Assembly: GCA_002067705.1 (NCBI GenBank)
Contig: MVRL01000095.1
Coordinates: 1 to 57,433, forward strand
DNA length: 57,433 bases
DNA from: Methanosaeta sp. PtaU1.Bin112
GTDB lineage: Archaea > Halobacteriota > Methanosarcinia > Methanotrichales > Methanotrichaceae
Direction of reading: 5' to 3'
The notes beneath the pieces were generated by a model, which saw nothing but the letters and a program-made list of their open reading frames with translations, made no database searches and had not been told where the DNA came from. How positions within the stretch are numbered: the first letter of the stretch is position 1; each line of letters starts with the position of its first letter. Shown here piece after piece: positions 7,927-16,102 of this stretch. The position numbers and the translations under genes are program-made.

Positions 7927-8712
7927 TTAAGCTTGTTGGCCAGACCCCCTGGTTTGAGCAGTACGGATGGCGCGTAGAAAGTCAATCTTGCGAAACTCTG
8001 GCCAGTATGGCGCACAGAAGTACGCAGCACACTCATTGCCGTTGGCCTGCCAGGGGAGGAAGTTTGAAGTGCGGCAGTCCCCGCCGGTTCTTATAATCAG
8101 GTCCACCTTGGGAACAGAGACTCCGTCCTGGGGATAGAGATGGGACGCGATCAAATCCTCATCGACGTCTGCAGCCTCGATCATTCCCCGGGAGACCTGT
8201 CGAGCCAGAGACCGCGCGGCATCCACCAGCTCGCGCTGGCCGCCGTAAGCCAAGGCTACATTCAGGTACATGGTCTTATACTCTCGCGTGGCCTGCTCAG
8301 TGCGGTTGATCTGTTCCTGCAGGTCCCGCGGCAGCATCTCTACCCTGCCTATGGCCCTAACCCTGACACCATTGGCATGAACCTTTTTAGATTGACCCAG
8401 CTCCATAAACTTATTTTTTATCAGATCAAATAGGTGGCGTTTCTCTATCTCATCACGGTTGAAGTTTTCAGTAGAAAAAGTATAAAGAGTAAGATGTTTA
8501 ACACCCAGCTCCAGGCACCAATCGGAGACATTCTCTGAGGTATCGGCACCAAGGCTGTGCCCCATGAATCTGGAGATGCCTTTTTCCATGGCATATCTGC
8601 GGTTTCCATCCTGGATAATGGCCACATGCTCCACCGGAACTCCAGCAAGAATGCGTGATTTTAAGAGCCGCTCATAAAAGATATAAGCCGGGTTTCTCAA
8701 GCTGAAACTCAT
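7927..8712 (-). CDS. uppS: cis-prenyltransferase (undecaprenyl/polyprenyl diphosphate synthase family)
   Basis: The 261-residue enzyme has the family's catalytic motif at 31-40 (AIIQDGNRRY, catalytic Asp at 35). It also has the C-terminal LIIRTGGDCRTSNFLPWQ block that binds the homoallylic substrate. It condenses isopentenyl diphosphates in cis to make the long polyprenyl chain that becomes dolichyl phosphate, the archaeal lipid carrier for glycans. A TATA-like box 26-35 bases before the ATG and no Shine-Dalgarno site suggest a leaderless mRNA. tRNA-Arg follows on the same strand. Chain length cannot be told. Confidence 0.92.
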   Translation of the reverse strand: MSFSLRNPAYIFYERLLKSRILAGVPVEHVAIIQDGNRRYAMEKGISRFMGHSLGADTSENVSDWCLELGVKHLTLYTFSTENFNRDEIEKRHLFDLIKNKFMELGQSKKVHANGVRVRAIGRVEMLPRDLQEQINRTEQATREYKTMYLNVALAYGGQRELVDAARSLARQVSRGMIEAADVDEDLIASHLYPQDGVSVPKVDLIIRTGGDCRTSNFLPWQANGNECAAYFCAPYWPEFRKIDFLRAIRTAQTRGSGQQA

Positions 8713-8737
8713 TGGTTTAATTAGCTTCGCGAATTAC

Positions 8738-8747
8738 TATTTAAATA
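8738..8747 (-). promoter_or_regulatory. TATA box of uppS
   Basis: Minus-strand TATTTAAATA-type box centred about 30 bases before the ATG at 8712. Archaeal transcription starts about 25 bases after the box, so the message would begin at or beside the start codon. Confidence 0.5.
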
Positions 8748-8800
8748 ATTGCTTTGCTCCGCAGGAATATGAATTCGCTTCCCTCGTCCCAAGGGCAAGA

Positions 8801-8808
8801 TACAAATA
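8801..8808 (+). promoter_or_regulatory. TATA-like box of tRNA-Val
   Basis: TACAAATA lies 26-33 bases before the 5' end of tRNA-Val, the spacing expected for archaeal TBP-driven tRNA transcription. Confidence 0.4.
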
Positions 8809-8833
8809 GCTGATGACTTACTTGCATACGTCA

Positions 8834-8907
8834 GGGCCTGTGGTCTAGCTGGTTATGACATCGCCTTCACACGGCGGGGATCACGCGTTCGAATCGCGTC
8901 GGGCCCA
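8834..8907 (+). tRNA. tRNA-Val (CAC anticodon)
   Basis: Acceptor GGGCCTG pairs with CGGGCCC (one G-U), discriminator A. The D-arm is normal, anticodon stem TCGCC/GGCGG encloses TTCACAC (anticodon CAC, Val GUG codons), and the T-arm carries GTTCGAATC. There is no intron and no encoded CCA. Confidence 0.95.
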
Positions 8908-9040
8908 TTTGCGTTTTGGCCTACACAAGCTTTAACTATTTAAGCGTAGTTTTTAGCGGAAGGGCGAAAGAGATATCCTTTGGTTACTCGGGCATTCGGC
9001 ATCGAGGATTCCATGAGTCTTAGGTCCATGATTATTATTT

Positions 9041-9048
9041 GAGGTGAT
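9041..9048 (+). promoter_or_regulatory. Shine-Dalgarno site that fixes the aIF1A start
   Basis: GAGGTGAT is a near-perfect complement of the archaeal 16S 3' end. It lies just before a CTG codon at 9052 and overlaps the stop of a four-codon ATG ORF (9028-9042). No ATG, GTG or TTG in the aIF1A frame lies between the in-frame TGA at 9040 and the conserved coding part. Confidence 0.6.
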
Positions 9049-9051
9049 AAG

Positions 9052-9375
9052 CTGTATAATAGAGGCAATGGCAGGGAAGAAGAAGGAGCTATAATTACCA
9101 GAGTTCGTCTCCCCCGCAAACAGGATCGAGAGATATTCGGTCATGTGGAAAGTTTGCTTGGAGCCAATCGCATAAAGGTAAGATGCATCGACGGCGTTAC
9201 CAGGATGGGTCGCATACCCGGCAAGATGAAGAAGAGGATCTGGATAAGGCAGGGTGATGTGGTCATCGTCATTCCCTGGGAGATCGAGAATGACAAGGCC
9301 GATGTCGTCTGGAGATACACCGGACCTCAGGTGGACTGGCTGCAGCGTAAGGGATTCCTGAAAGGAACCTCTTGA
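9052..9375 (+). CDS. eif1A: Translation initiation factor aIF1A (probable CTG start)
   Basis: An OB-fold initiation factor homologous to eukaryotic eIF1A and bacterial IF1; it binds the ribosomal A site and promotes start selection. Conserved blocks are ITRVRLPRK, then [34 protein letters not shown] and VIPWE. The first GTG in frame (9145) would delete the first strand of the OB fold, so the gene must begin upstream. The frame is closed by TGA at 9040, and CTG at 9052 sits just after a strong Shine-Dalgarno site, giving 107 residues, the usual size. It heads the aIF1A-rio1-KH gene run. Start codon is inferred; family is clear. Confidence 0.85.
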   Translation: MYNRGNGREEEGAIITRVRLPRKQDREIFGHVESLLGANRIKVRCIDGVTRMGRIPGKMKKRIWIRQGDVVIVIPWEIENDKADVVWRYTGPQVDWLQRKGFLKGTS

Positions 9376-9400
9376 TGGGAATCTTCTTGAAAGGCACTTT

Positions 9401-10207
9401 ATGAGCAGGCGAACCAAGGACGAAGATTTCGATACTAAAATCGATGTTCTTCGTACCAGGATAAAGAACTCCGATGATCTAAACGTCCAGGACGCCGTAT
9501 TCGATAAGCGCACTCTGATGGACCTTTACAGCCTGGCCAGCAAGGGCGTAATCGATGCCCTGGGCGGATCCGTCTGCACAGGCAAAGAAGCCAACATTTT
9601 TAGGGCCATCGCAGGCGAAAAAAAGCTGGCCCTGAAGATATATCGCATATCTACCAGCAATTTCTGTGTCATGCAGGATTACTTGCATGGCGACCCGCGA
9701 TTTGGAAACGTAAAGGGCACTAAGAGAGCTATCGTCGCTGCATGGACGAAAAAAGAATTCCGAAATCTTACACGCGCCGAAGAAGTAGGCATACCCGTGC
9801 CGCATCCCATCGCCATGAAAGAAAACATTTTGGTTATGAGTCTTATCGGCAACGACGAGTGCATTGCTCCACAGCTAAAAGACGTGGAATTGGAAACGGA
9901 GGACGCGAAACGCATCTTTAAAAAGATAGCGGGCTATATCTCTGTGCTCTACAATCGCGGCAAGCTCGTTCATGCCGACCTGAGCGAGTTCAATATCCTC
10001 TATGACGGGGGTGAACCGGTGATAATAGACATGGGGCAGTCAGTCACTCTGGACCACCCTCAGGCCAGAAGATTCCTGGAGCGCGATATAGCCAACGTAG
10101 CCCATTACTTTAAGAAGAAATACAATGTGGGCTCCCCAGAAGAGATCTGGGAGAAGCTAGAGAGAGACCGAGAAAAGATGGAAGAAAACGAGAAAAGAGA
10201 AGGCTGA
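9401..10207 (+). CDS. rio1: Rio1 atypical serine protein kinase/ATPase
   Basis: A 268-residue RIO kinase of the Rio1 group. The P-loop CTGKEANIF is at 59-67, the phosphate-anchoring Lys in LALKIY (K79), and the catalytic loop LVHADLSEFN (Asp193, Asn198). The metal-binding Asp is D210 in IIDMGQS, where other Rio1 proteins usually have IDVSQS. It acts in late small-subunit ribosome maturation. It sits between aIF1A and a Dim2-like KH protein, a functional grouping conserved in archaea. The C-terminal tail is Lys/Glu rich. Confidence 0.95.
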   Translation: MSRRTKDEDFDTKIDVLRTRIKNSDDLNVQDAVFDKRTLMDLYSLASKGVIDALGGSVCTGKEANIFRAIAGEKKLALKIYRISTSNFCVMQDYLHGDPRFGNVKGTKRAIVAAWTKKEFRNLTRAEEVGIPVPHPIAMKENILVMSLIGNDECIAPQLKDVELETEDAKRIFKKIAGYISVLYNRGKLVHADLSEFNILYDGGEPVIIDMGQSVTLDHPQARRFLERDIANVAHYFKKKYNVGSPEEIWEKLERDREKMEENEKREG

Positions 10208-10211
10208 TAAA

Positions 10212-10754
10212 TTGGATATCAAGATTCCGGAGGAGCGCGTAGGCGTGCTGGTGGGACCGGGCGGGTCCATGAAGAGATTCATCGAAGAGAAGACCAAGAC
10301 GTCCCTTGAGATAGACAGCGAGACCGGCGCAGTCTCTATTGCATCGGCGGAAGACCCATTGCAGGGATTGCGAGTCTTGGACCTGGTAAAAGCCATTGGC
10401 AGGGGTTTCTCCCCGGAGAGAGCCATGGCCCTCCTTGATGACGATATGCTGATGCTCGATGTGCTAGACCTTTCCAAGATGGCAGGCACCAAGAGCGATA
10501 TGGAACGCATCAAAGGCCGCATCATCGGCAAGGACGGCAGGTCGCGCGAGATCATGGAGAGGCTCTCAGGCGCCAGAGTATCGGTTTACGGCAAGACGGT
10601 GGCAATACTGGGCAATCCTGAGCAGCTAAGAGTGGCACGAACGGCTATCGAGATGCTGCTTGATGGTGCTCCGCATGGCAACGTCTATAGCTTCCTGGAG
10701 AAGAAGCACCAGGAGCTGGCTAAGGAAGAGCTGAGGGAGCAAGGCCTACTCTGA
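10212..10754 (+). CDS. KH-domain rRNA-processing protein (Dim2/Pno1-like)
   Basis: The 180-residue protein has two KH domains: GVLVGPGGSMKRFIEE at 11-26 and GRIIGKDGRSREIMERLSG at 102-120. These match archaeal Dim2/Krr1-type proteins, which bind the 3' end of 16S rRNA and work with Rio1 and Nob1. The start is TTG at 10212, four bases after the rio1 stop; its stop overlaps the ATG of the protease gene by one base, so it is part of a tight operon. Confidence 0.88.
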   Translation: MDIKIPEERVGVLVGPGGSMKRFIEEKTKTSLEIDSETGAVSIASAEDPLQGLRVLDLVKAIGRGFSPERAMALLDDDMLMLDVLDLSKMAGTKSDMERIKGRIIGKDGRSREIMERLSGARVSVYGKTVAILGNPEQLRVARTAIEMLLDGAPHGNVYSFLEKKHQELAKEELREQGLL

Positions 10755-12409
10755 TGATTGATTTATTAAACTTGCAGTTTCAGCTGGAATTGGTTGATTG
10801 GCTGCTCATAACTGCAGCGCTTATCGGCCTGTATTCCATCCTGCTCTTGCCGCTGAAGGACAGCCAGGAATGGAAGAGCCGGGGAATTTCAGTGGGATGC
10901 CTGTTCGGCATTCCCCTGGCCATATTTCTTCGCACCACCAGGGGCCTGAATCTCCTGGACTATCTGGCTCGCCCTAAGGGTTTTTGGAGACTGATGGCCT
11001 CCGCAGGCATACCCCTGGTCGTCCTGAGCATGACCTACTTCTTGATGCTGGTTTTGGCCATGACCTATTTCATGATAGAGGAGCCACCCATGCCCAGCAG
11101 CTATAATGCTCCCAGAAATATTCTGCTCATTCCCGGCCTAAATGAGTACATACCATTTGTCTGGGGCTGGATAGCACTCTTTGTGACCATGGTGGTGCAC
11201 GAGTTCGCTCACGGCATACTCAGCCGGGTTGAGGGAGTGCGCGTCAAATCCATGGGAATTGTCGCCGTTTTATTTGCCCCAATAGCTGCTTTTGTGGAGC
11301 CGGATGACGCCGATCTCTTCGGCAGCAAAGATCATCCGGCAATCGTGAGCAAGGGCGCAAGAATCAGGATCCTGTCCGCAGGCGTCATCTCCAATTTCAT
11401 TGTGGCCGCAGTGGCCATGGCCCTCTTCTTCGGGCCGGTTATCGCTGCCATATCGCCCATGGACAGGCTGATCGTAGTAGATGTTCAAGATGGATCAGCT
11501 GCAGACAAGGCCGGCTTTGAGAGAGGCATGGTGCTGCTGGATGTAAATGGCCACAAAGACAGCAATCTCGAGCAGTTGTACAACCACCTGGGCAGCTCTA
11601 CGAACAGCGTGAATGTTTTTTACAATAACAGAGAAGAATTCCTGCCGCTCTCCGGCGAGCCAGCGAGAGGCATCATGGTTGCTTCAACCTTCAAGGGTTC
11701 GTCTGCCGAAGCTGCTGGCCTTCCTCCCAAGAGCCTGATTACGGAAATCGACGGCAAAGAGATCGTAAACCTGGATGGCTTTCGAAAGCTGATGAACACC
11801 ACTCACCCCGGCCAGACAATTGCCATAACCACTGGCCAGGGAAATGCTTACCTTATCAATTTGACAGAGAAAGAGAATGCTGCCCCGGAAGAGAGCGGTG
11901 GATTCATAGGCATTGGAATCTCGGGAAATGCGGTTCTATCAGGGGGAGCCCTCATTCAGGAGGTTCCTTCTCGGCAATTCCTGCAAACCCTCCAGAACAT
12001 TCCCAGCATGGGCATAGCAGGTTTTCACCTGATGCTCAGCCTGCCGTTTTCCGGCATCCCTGGATTCACTCAGAAGGGTTTTCCCGGTTTTAGCGGCTGG
12101 CTGACTGCCGTCTTCAAGCCCAGCGGATGGGCTGAGCCTCTGGGAAGCAGACTATTCTGGATTGCCAATCTCCTGCTCTGGATCGGCTGGATCAACCTTT
12201 ATGCCGGTTTGTTCAACTGCCTTCCCGCAGTGCCACTGGATGGCGGACACATCTTCAGGGATCTGGTGCAGTCAGGCTTTGAGAGGATTGTCCGGCCTGA
12301 AGAGGCGGAACGATTCACCAGGACAACGGTTGCCATTCTTACCTGGCTGGTGCTTACATCCCTGCTCATAACCCTGGTCGCGCCATTTACCAACTGGATG
12401 ACTATTTAA
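10754..12409 (+). CDS. Site-2 protease family membrane metalloprotease with PDZ domains
   Basis: A 551-residue polytopic protein. Several transmembrane segments (about 16-36, 47-62, 84-106, 138-150, 205-225 and two near the C-terminus) surround the zinc motif VVHEFAH (H149, E150, H153) and the third ligand motif VPLDGGH near 493-499. Two PDZ-like segments lie around 230-370. It cleaves substrate helices within the membrane. Coupling to the ribosome-maturation genes (one-base overlap) is positional; substrates are unknown. Confidence 0.88.
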   Translation: MIDLLNLQFQLELVDWLLITAALIGLYSILLLPLKDSQEWKSRGISVGCLFGIPLAIFLRTTRGLNLLDYLARPKGFWRLMASAGIPLVVLSMTYFLMLVLAMTYFMIEEPPMPSSYNAPRNILLIPGLNEYIPFVWGWIALFVTMVVHEFAHGILSRVEGVRVKSMGIVAVLFAPIAAFVEPDDADLFGSKDHPAIVSKGARIRILSAGVISNFIVAAVAMALFFGPVIAAISPMDRLIVVDVQDGSAADKAGFERGMVLLDVNGHKDSNLEQLYNHLGSSTNSVNVFYNNREEFLPLSGEPARGIMVASTFKGSSAEAAGLPPKSLITEIDGKEIVNLDGFRKLMNTTHPGQTIAITTGQGNAYLINLTEKENAAPEESGGFIGIGISGNAVLSGGALIQEVPSRQFLQTLQNIPSMGIAGFHLMLSLPFSGIPGFTQKGFPGFSGWLTAVFKPSGWAEPLGSRLFWIANLLLWIGWINLYAGLFNCLPAVPLDGGHIFRDLVQSGFERIVRPEEAERFTRTTVAILTWLVLTSLLITLVAPFTNWMTI

Positions 12410-12472
12410 TCTCCTTTTTTCAGCGCTTTTCCATACGTTAGTTTTAAGCCTGTTGAGATAAATCAGAGTGAA

Positions 12473-13558
12473 ATGGCAATAATGACAGCTGCCGGCAGGC
12501 AAGGTAAAGGCATGAGAATTAGCACCGTTTGGCATTCGGCGGGCTGGGTGGCCCTGGCGGTCCTACTGATAATGGCGGGCACTGCCCATTCTTCAGAGAT
12601 TGCAGATCTCTACTCCAACATGGAATCGGCGGATGTTGCTATTCAGGGAGACGTGGCGGGCATGACTCTGCGCCTGGATATGATCGATAATGAAAGGCTG
12701 CTTGCGACCCGGAGCATGACCCTGGACGGTCCTGGGACCTGGATAGTCAGCTGGCCGAAGATGGATATCGAGAAGGGCAGCTATGATGTCTGCGCGCATT
12801 TGATCGAGCAGGGCAGAGACGTTTCCAGCAAATGCTATAGCATCTACTATGGCGGAGTGGAGCCCATAAGGTTTGATGTTCGCGATTTCCGTGCCGATTC
12901 CCGGGGCATGCACCTTGCCATCAGTGCCAGTGATCCGACAGTTGTCGATATATATTACATGCTCATCGATGGGAACAAAGCCGCTTATGTCACCAGAGAG
13001 CAGGTGATACCCATATCAGGAAGCTTTGCTATGCCGATCGCCAAGGACTATTCCTGGAAGCAGATCCTGGAAGACGGACATCAGTATGCCGGCAGGGTGA
13101 AGATCGTTGAGCTGAATCATAACCTGACAAGGTCCTTCATGAATTCCTTCGTGGCTTCAGAGGATGCCAAGATCACTGAGACCTACCAGGATGAAACCGG
13201 TGCCAGCGCCACAGTCATGGGCAACTCTCGCGTTCCCTTCAAAGGAACTTTGCGCTTCATTCTATCTCAAAACAGGACTGTTCTCAATATCACAGAGAAG
13301 ACGACGCCAGTCCTTCTCACAGGAGACGATGAGACGGTAGAGATCGCCTGGAATAAAACTCTCGAGCCGGACATTTATCAGCTGCGCACGATATTGCTCG
13401 GCGAGAGCGGCTCTGTAATAGATTTGGAGGAGAATGTGATTGAAGCCAAGCCGCTCTTAAGGAGCAATTCCACAGATACGGAAAAGAAGGCAAGCTTTCC
13501 GGCAGAAGCTAGCGCATTAGCTTTGATCATGACTGTTCTTCTTCGAAGAAGGAGATGA
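12473..13558 (+). CDS. Exported surface protein with C-terminal membrane anchor
   Basis: No known family recognised. A hydrophobic signal sequence follows an inner Met at 12512 (MRISTVWHSAGW...). The outer ATG is 28 bases after a TATA-like element, so the true start is uncertain. The body has beta-rich Ig-like texture with several N-x-S/T sequons (for example NRT, NIT, NKT) typical of glycosylated archaeal surface proteins. The last 20 residues are a Pro-Ala-Glu, a short hydrophobic helix and a terminal RRRR, like an archaeosortase-type sorting tail but without the PGF consensus. Its stop overlaps the next start (ATGA). Confidence 0.6.
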   Translation: MAIMTAAGRQGKGMRISTVWHSAGWVALAVLLIMAGTAHSSEIADLYSNMESADVAIQGDVAGMTLRLDMIDNERLLATRSMTLDGPGTWIVSWPKMDIEKGSYDVCAHLIEQGRDVSSKCYSIYYGGVEPIRFDVRDFRADSRGMHLAISASDPTVVDIYYMLIDGNKAAYVTREQVIPISGSFAMPIAKDYSWKQILEDGHQYAGRVKIVELNHNLTRSFMNSFVASEDAKITETYQDETGASATVMGNSRVPFKGTLRFILSQNRTVLNITEKTTPVLLTGDDETVEIAWNKTLEPDIYQLRTILLGESGSVIDLEENVIEAKPLLRSNSTDTEKKASFPAEASALALIMTVLLRRRR

Positions 13559-14130
13559 ATACTATGCAAAAAAAACTTGTAAGCCTCATCTGCGCACTTG
13601 CGCTTCTGGCATTCATCATGCCAGCTACAGCTGCAGAAGAAAGTCTGAATGCAACCGCGAACACGACCCTGAATGCGACAACAAACATCACGATAAACGA
13701 AACATCTAATCTCACCGCGATCCAGCTGCCGAAAGCAACCACCGATGCAATAGGATCCAATCGTGCAGGCAAGAGCCAGGAAAGCGCACCATATACCGCT
13801 CAACTGGGAAAGGGAAAAGCAGCCTCAGATGGCAAGGTTCTCAGGGCAGGATTCGAGAAAACTAAGCCAGTAAATAATTTAGATGTGTACGGCAACAAAT
13901 CCACATACAGTATACCCTTCAGTACATCCAAAAATGCTGCTTTCGAGGTAAACCAGCGCAGAGGAAATGTATCCCAATTCACATATAACACTAAGTACAA
14001 GCCGCTATACAATATCAGTCAATACTCAAGGAGCAAGCCCACTTATGAAGTACCCAGCTCAGTCTCATCCAAGCCAGTTTACAGCATTACCAGCTATCCC
14101 GAGATCAAGGCGGTAAACAGCATACCTTGA
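13555..14130 (+). CDS. Exported Asn/Thr/Tyr-rich hypothetical protein
   Basis: The 191-residue product has a clear signal peptide (1-27, ending ATAA), then a stretch full of N-x-T sequons (NATANTTLNATTNITINET). The C-terminal half has repeated short units such as YSIPFS, YNISQYS, YEVPSS and YSITSY separated by Lys-Pro. It is not recognised as a family. Translational coupling to the upstream exported protein (ATGA overlap) suggests the two act together at the cell surface. Confidence 0.6.
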   Translation: MNTMQKKLVSLICALALLAFIMPATAAEESLNATANTTLNATTNITINETSNLTAIQLPKATTDAIGSNRAGKSQESAPYTAQLGKGKAASDGKVLRAGFEKTKPVNNLDVYGNKSTYSIPFSTSKNAAFEVNQRRGNVSQFTYNTKYKPLYNISQYSRSKPTYEVPSSVSSKPVYSITSYPEIKAVNSIP

Positions 14131-14166
14131 TGAAAAAAGAAGAAAAATGCAGCAAAGATAACTGAA

Positions 14167-14203
14167 GAGAGGATCCTCGAAAGGATAGCCCTCAGATCCT
14201 CTC
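14167..14203. repeat. Inverted repeat between convergent genes
   Basis: GAGAGGAT and ATCCTCTC form eight-base arms 21 bases apart. They lie between the plus-strand exported protein and the minus-strand thioredoxin and overlap the thioredoxin stop. A bidirectional terminator is possible. Confidence 0.3.
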
Positions 14204-14615
14204 AGAGGAACTTTTGAATTTTTGCCGCCAAAGCGGGCTTGGGATAGGCTCCCACCAGCTTATCGATGAGTTTGCCATTCTTGAAGACCATCAGAGTAGG
14301 AATCGCTGAAATTCGGTACTTGTTGGCGGTTATCATATTCTCATCGACGTTCAGCTTGCCGAAGACTACCTTTCCCTTCATCTCCTTCGCGAGCTGCTCG
14401 ATAATCGGACCGATGGAGCGACAGGGCCCGCACCACTCCGCCCAGCAGTCCAGAATGAAGATCGGATACTGGCTGGCTGCGGCGTCGATAGTGGCATCGG
14501 TGATTTTTACTGGTTTATCCGGAAACTCTACAGCCGGCTTTGCGGGTGCTGCCAAATCTTTTTTCATCTGCTCCATTTTCTTTTGCTTTATCTCTTCCAA
14601 CTCGTCCAAGCTCAA
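14202..14615 (-). CDS. trx: Thioredoxin with N-terminal helical extension
   Basis: The 137-residue protein carries the WCGPC redox site at 61-65 and the cis-Pro loop AIPTLMVFKNG, so it is a thiol-disulfide reductant of the thioredoxin fold. About 40 residues before the fold form a charged helix (LDELEEIKQKKMEQMKKD) plus a Pro-rich linker, which ordinary thioredoxins of about 105 residues lack. There is no signal peptide, so it is cytoplasmic. Its ATG overlaps the stop of the DUF1638-like gene by four bases. Confidence 0.93.
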   Translation of the reverse strand: MSLDELEEIKQKKMEQMKKDLAAPAKPAVEFPDKPVKITDATIDAAASQYPIFILDCWAEWCGPCRSIGPIIEQLAKEMKGKVVFGKLNVDENMITANKYRISAIPTLMVFKNGKLIDKLVGAYPKPALAAKIQKFL

Positions 14616-15196
14616 TCCTCCAGTCTTTCTTTAGCCTTGACAATTAGGGATTTGAAGTAGCCCAGATCCACGGGCATGATCTCGAAGGGCAGAAGGGTGA
14701 AATCGAAGAACTCCAGCAACTCTTCCTCGCGTTCCTGTGAATCTTTCAGGGTATCGAGATAGACGGATCCCCGAAATGAGCCCATATGCATCCTGGCCTC
14801 CTCCCGCCCCCAGTTCAGGCGGCGGAAGACCTCCTTCCAGGCATCCAGCCAGCCAGGGGAGAGGAAGAAGAAGAGCCCTTCCCTGGCCTTCGTCTCCACC
14901 CCCTTGCGGGTGATGAAGGCGTCCACACAGTTCTGGCACTCGATAAGCGATGCATGGTAGGGCCTCAAGATCTCTTCGATCTGAGGATGGCACTGGCCGT
15001 AAACCACTATCATGCCCTCGTTTCCGTTTCGATGGCACTCTTCCAGCTGCCCCGCAAGAGCGCCTTTAAGATCGTCATAGTCCACATGCAGGCCTGCTCC
15101 CAGGTAGCGGGCCGTAAATGGAAATCCGAGCTCTGAGCGCAGCGCTTCGATCTCCTTTTCAAAGATGCCGCAAGCAATGATTGCATACATGAGCAA
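14612..15196 (-). CDS. DUF1638-like protein
   Basis: A 194-residue soluble protein. It has IIACGIFEKEIEAL near the start, YGQCHPQIEEIL in the middle, an ECQNCVDAFI pair and a GLFFFLSPGWLDAW motif. The pattern of conserved Cys in ACG, YGxC and CxxC fits the DUF1638 family, common in methanogens and often near methyltransferase or corrinoid genes. Metal or corrinoid contact is a guess. The inner Met at 15190 could be the start. The gene overlaps thioredoxin, so a redox partnership is possible. Function unknown. Confidence 0.6.
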   Translation of the reverse strand: MLMYAIIACGIFEKEIEALRSELGFPFTARYLGAGLHVDYDDLKGALAGQLEECHRNGNEGMIVVYGQCHPQIEEILRPYHASLIECQNCVDAFITRKGVETKAREGLFFFLSPGWLDAWKEVFRRLNWGREEARMHMGSFRGSVYLDTLKDSQEREEELLEFFDFTLLPFEIMPVDLGYFKSLIVKAKERLED

Positions 15197-15477
15197 AGAG
15201 AGACTATGGCAGCAATAGGATATATCTGTGATCCTCAGAGCGATAATCAGGAGTTGATATGAAATAATAATCAGATTTATCAGACCAATTTAGTGAGAGA
15301 AACAGATAACAGTCGATCGTTATGAATAGTTATGAACTTTTCATAAAAAATCTTAAATAGAAAATGAGCATATTACACATTGGAAATCAAGTTGAAAATC
15401 AAGTCAATAGGTGACATCTACTCTGATGCATCTCATTAGAATCACCAAGCAAAGAGGTAATTTAAGGAGATCAAAAC

Positions 15478-15744
15478 TTGTTTAATACAGAACGCAAGAA
15501 TGAAAAAGGCGAAGTTGAGATAGCGATATGCCCGCTATGTGGCCTGCGCGTAGAATTCATGGGTGCTCCGATGGTCAGGTGCTATTCGACAGGAGAAACA
15601 TACGAACGAACCGAAGTGAGATGGATTGAGAAGTCAAAGATTCCCGAAGAGACCGGCTACGATGTGGAAAATATAAGAGGAAACGATATAGTTCATGATT
15701 ATTTGCCCAATGCATACGAGCAGACCGATGAAATCGAGGCGTGA
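15478..15744 (+). CDS. Small cysteine-containing hypothetical protein
   Basis: An 88-residue acidic protein with CPLCG (C18, C21) and one more Cys (C35), a partial zinc-ribbon pattern. The start is TTG at 15478, chosen because AAGGAGA lies seven bases before it. It stands alone, divergent from the DUF1638-like gene, with an AT-rich upstream region (TTAAATA near 15350). No family recognised. Confidence 0.55.
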   Translation: MFNTERKNEKGEVEIAICPLCGLRVEFMGAPMVRCYSTGETYERTEVRWIEKSKIPEETGYDVENIRGNDIVHDYLPNAYEQTDEIEA

Positions 15745-15872
15745 ACGTGATTTGAGGGAAACAATTTTTATCGACAAGGCCAAACAATAATCATCATAAT
15801 TGCTCGATAATCACTAAATCTTAAAAATATTAAAAAATACGGCAAAAAATATTAGTTCGGCGCGAGGGACAT

Positions 15873-15992
15873 TTATTGGCATGTATCGAGCAGGCCTTTC
15901 TTCTTTCCACCCCTCTTATCGCCGGGCTTGATCGGATCTACCTTCGCTTCAGGCTCTCCTTTCTTCTCTTTCTTTTCTTCGTGGTGTGTCAA
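15873..15992 (-). CDS. Small Lys/Glu-rich protein (39 residues, TTG start)
   Basis: The minus-strand frame gives a highly charged peptide starting MTHHEEKKEKKG and ending KKKGLLDTCQ. GGGGG lies shortly before the TTG, and TTATA-type sequences lie about 25-45 bases upstream. The reading is in good codon usage and the region between 15745 and 16102 has no other gene. The peptide is too short for family assignment. Confidence 0.35.
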   Translation of the reverse strand: MTHHEEKKEKKGEPEAKVDPIKPGDKRGGKKKGLLDTCQ

Positions 15993-16102
15993 TCTACAGC
16001 CCCCATTTGTTATAACAGCTGATCGTAAATATAACTTACGGTTAGATGGAAAAGGTACAAATGCGGCCAATTGTATTGCAGCAAAGAAAAAATGCAGAAG
16101 GA

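Noticed and set aside
8953-9513. 186-residue minus-strand frame over aIF1A
   Set aside because: It is the antisense of aIF1A and the rio1 start, has no family features, and the opposite strand carries clearly conserved genes.
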